Of a stretch of 15,608 nt of DNA, positions 15,201 through 15,608 are shown one piece after another. Within the stretch, counting starts at the first letter, position 1, and each line of letters starts with the position of its first letter. The notes under the pieces are model-generated. The model saw only the letters and a list, made by a program, of their open reading frames with translations. It was not told the DNA's origin and made no database searches. A program made the translations under genes and the position numbers. Location: positions 1-15,608 of the forward strand of contig CAMWQX010000004.1 of the NCBI GenBank assembly GCA_947176475.1. Direction: 5' to 3'. This stretch comes from an uncultured Bacillota bacterium (GTDB lineage: Bacteria; Bacillota_I; Bacilli_A; RF39; UBA660).

Positions 15201-15504
15201 GATTTAAAGAAAAATAAACATCTATTAATTTATCTTCTGGTATTAATGATTCATACTTTTTTATAAAATCCAAAGGATTAAGAATAGCTAAATTATGCTG
15301 AGAGCCAAAAACTTGAAAATCATGAATAATATCAAAAAAGTTTTCTCGAGCTTCTTCCTCACGCATTGAAACATATTTTTTATCTAACATATTCATTTTA
15401 TTACGAATATATTTTGAGTAATTTTTTTCCGAGCTTAAAAAACTAAAGTAAGAATCATGATGCAATAGTGAGTCAGGCATTAGTCCCTCTTCTACCGAAC
15501 TCAT
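12280..15504 (-). CDS. Large multidomain protein of unknown function, 1074 residues
   Basis: I do not recognise this protein with confidence. It has no signal peptide or membrane span. Residues 1-590 are helical and Lys/Glu/Leu-rich, with a repeat-like texture suggesting an alpha-solenoid. Residues ~590-740 are a compact domain: GNYLYPDSKGSSC, then AASCLFHGAINPHGRFFKV, and IVAYSWLWRAGELLCFDNIE (656-670 region), a beta-rich signature seen in uncharacterised bacterial and phage proteins, perhaps GNAT-like. Residues ~870-1074 form a third region with FGHHDGGGGTNGSHFICIAS (about 935-955) and EGGSGELQVLDYIEL (about 1005-1020), whose Gly/His-rich loops suggest a catalytic or ligand site. The ATG overlaps the preceding stop (ATGA), with AAGGAG upstream, so it is coupled to the upstream gene. 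No clear terminator follows: a GCTATTT/AAATAGC hairpin (12247-12277) lacks a U-run. The frame is intact, so it is a real gene. Confidence 0.85.
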   Translation of the reverse strand: MSSVEEGLMPDSLLHHDSYFSFLSSEKNYSKYIRNKMNMLDKKYVSMREEEARENFFDIIHDFQVFGSQHNLAILNPLDFIKKYESLIPEDKLIDVYFSLNHYDSALEFIQLKKDELKKCFKKHYISFYEHESTDDYPISDIEYQLIADRYYKEDVFKKKVYSLAGCYKEKELKILLYRYFKDDISFVFYSEEKYKIPLYGFCHNVKWVTLEEIFADLYEKGELELIKTIIQDAISYDTDFSPNFTNKYPFNSYQFYGPIFFELIKRFKKANSLTDYIGLIKKQEQFIIDNINPSVIPATSVLSNEFFANLKYLHTLPKKDVRNHPLYNKLLDIYLSFCRSTYPFDVDKYIFIFKRLFNRLIEGQSLLDMVQITTLESLFHYFKTNEIIQFKGSPKVTLDNINSYVTKQYMEIKQMILDQTDEESVVSYLIHNPKDRCAINAIYLISSFGYENCKKLLQHGISDEVLIRISKIKYKDEEERIVFLNFILKDPHAFKENENNLNLIFKIFKHLKEENYPNMTMKKIIKRINSFEYALLPNVACLKNNLLLLDLVSKGEPIDNKIEGIKLYNDYRLREYSSIPDVCGSYQNLTYETVNMRSPEIISNGIGNYLYPDSKGSSCLTPAGKAASCLFHGAINPHGRFFKVMLNDKIVAYSWLWRAGELLCFDNIEITDEALKIPNHENVIMNLYLKATEEFIKTSTREEKQPLKVVICGKNKIDMLNKPFEQLRKVTDYHIANFKPNNSENLYLDDSKDTQYVLYGDLTKSIDTSDTKHFYTYKPKKITRFDDWSEEHLQSLINSIYFDYCLFTNKKYTPLINKYVDGFIGEDWMIGYKEDGSYDLFYRTINEGISNSISSYLSINVESLIKKTNIITHNYEGLDYLLNKENYEIDKDTLKEYLTNVREVFSQISPEDYYHTPRSIKNFGHIVYDGAITSSSFGHHDGGGGTNGSHFICIASLSSDLFKGLSHSEGFVLDQNLCAFQTAFKLQQTSSFASFRDSRYPIRTEGGSGELQVLDYIELSKAKGVLVNEYSSENLAKILYILDKKEVNLPLLIENNGFYIIDKSELKRLIKLK

Positions 15505-15608
15505 TTTTTCTTCTCCTTAGATTTAGGGGATTTAGATGGATTAGAAGTCGATTCAAAGATGTTGACGATATCTTCTTGATCAAGCAAATCATTATCAATT
15601 AAAGGTTT
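15501..15608 (-). CDS. C-terminal end of unidentified protein (partial)
   Basis: Only the last 35 codons are in the window. The tail reads KPLIDNDLLDQEDIVNIFES followed by a Ser/Pro/Lys-rich end (TSNPSKSPKSKEKK). The frame has no internal stop and ends with TGA overlapping the ATG of the 1074-residue gene. The short acidic helix followed by a basic disordered tail recalls the C-termini of some FtsH-like AAA proteases (L-x-x-x-x-L-D-x-x-x-I), but 35 residues cannot support a name. Confidence 0.6.
   Translation of the reverse strand, partial: KPLIDNDLLDQEDIVNIFESTSNPSKSPKSKEKKK

Noticed and set aside
1..15608. CRISPR array, tRNA, rRNA or insertion sequence
   Set aside because: No regularly spaced repeats, no cloverleaf with CCA-type ends, and no transposase-like frame or terminal inverted repeats were seen.

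Overview
The window is AT-rich and every convincing gene lies on the minus strand, so transcription runs from position 15608 towards 1. TGA is used as a stop and tryptophan is encoded by TGG, which gives genetic code 11. The near-consensus sigma-A promoters, strong GGAGG-type ribosome binding sites, short intrinsic terminators and Firmicutes-type infC-rpmI-rplT operon point to a low-GC Bacillota. An uncultured gut Bacilli/Mollicutes-related lineage is my inference; no rRNA is present to settle it.

Right part (15608-12280): the 3' end of an unidentified gene overlaps, by ATGA, a 1074-residue protein of unknown function. That protein has a helical N-terminal half, a central domain rich in Trp, Cys and His, and a Gly/His-rich C-terminal domain. 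Next (12245-10720) comes a consensus promoter, a structured leader with an intrinsic terminator and a competing upstream arm, then infC (from a rare ATA start), rpmI and rplT. rplT carries a C-terminal Rho_N-like module. A terminator closes this operon.

Middle part (10717-5993): two monocistronic units follow, each with its own promoter and terminator: a 387-residue SAM-dependent methyltransferase-like protein and a 191-residue protein I do not recognise. Then comes a tight three-gene operon encoding a histidine phosphatase, a P-loop kinase fused to a CYTH domain, and an enlarged thymidylate-kinase-like enzyme. Its promoter overlaps an inverted repeat and direct repeats that look like an operator, and a 14-codon mini-ORF sits in its leader. 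I infer a nucleotide-metabolism or phosphate-transfer module.

Left part (5960-1): a separate promoter drives a type IV secretion/conjugation-type operon. In order it encodes a VirB6/TrbL-like polytopic membrane protein with a long cytoplasmic-type tail, a small helical protein, a PrgI-family membrane protein, a stand-alone domain resembling the VirB4 N-terminus, a VirB4-family ATPase, and the start of an exported protein that runs off the left edge. Together these would form the membrane channel and motor of a Gram-positive T4SS. No relaxase, coupling protein, integrase or attachment site is visible, so a mobile element cannot be bounded here. I see no tRNA, rRNA, CRISPR array or insertion sequence.
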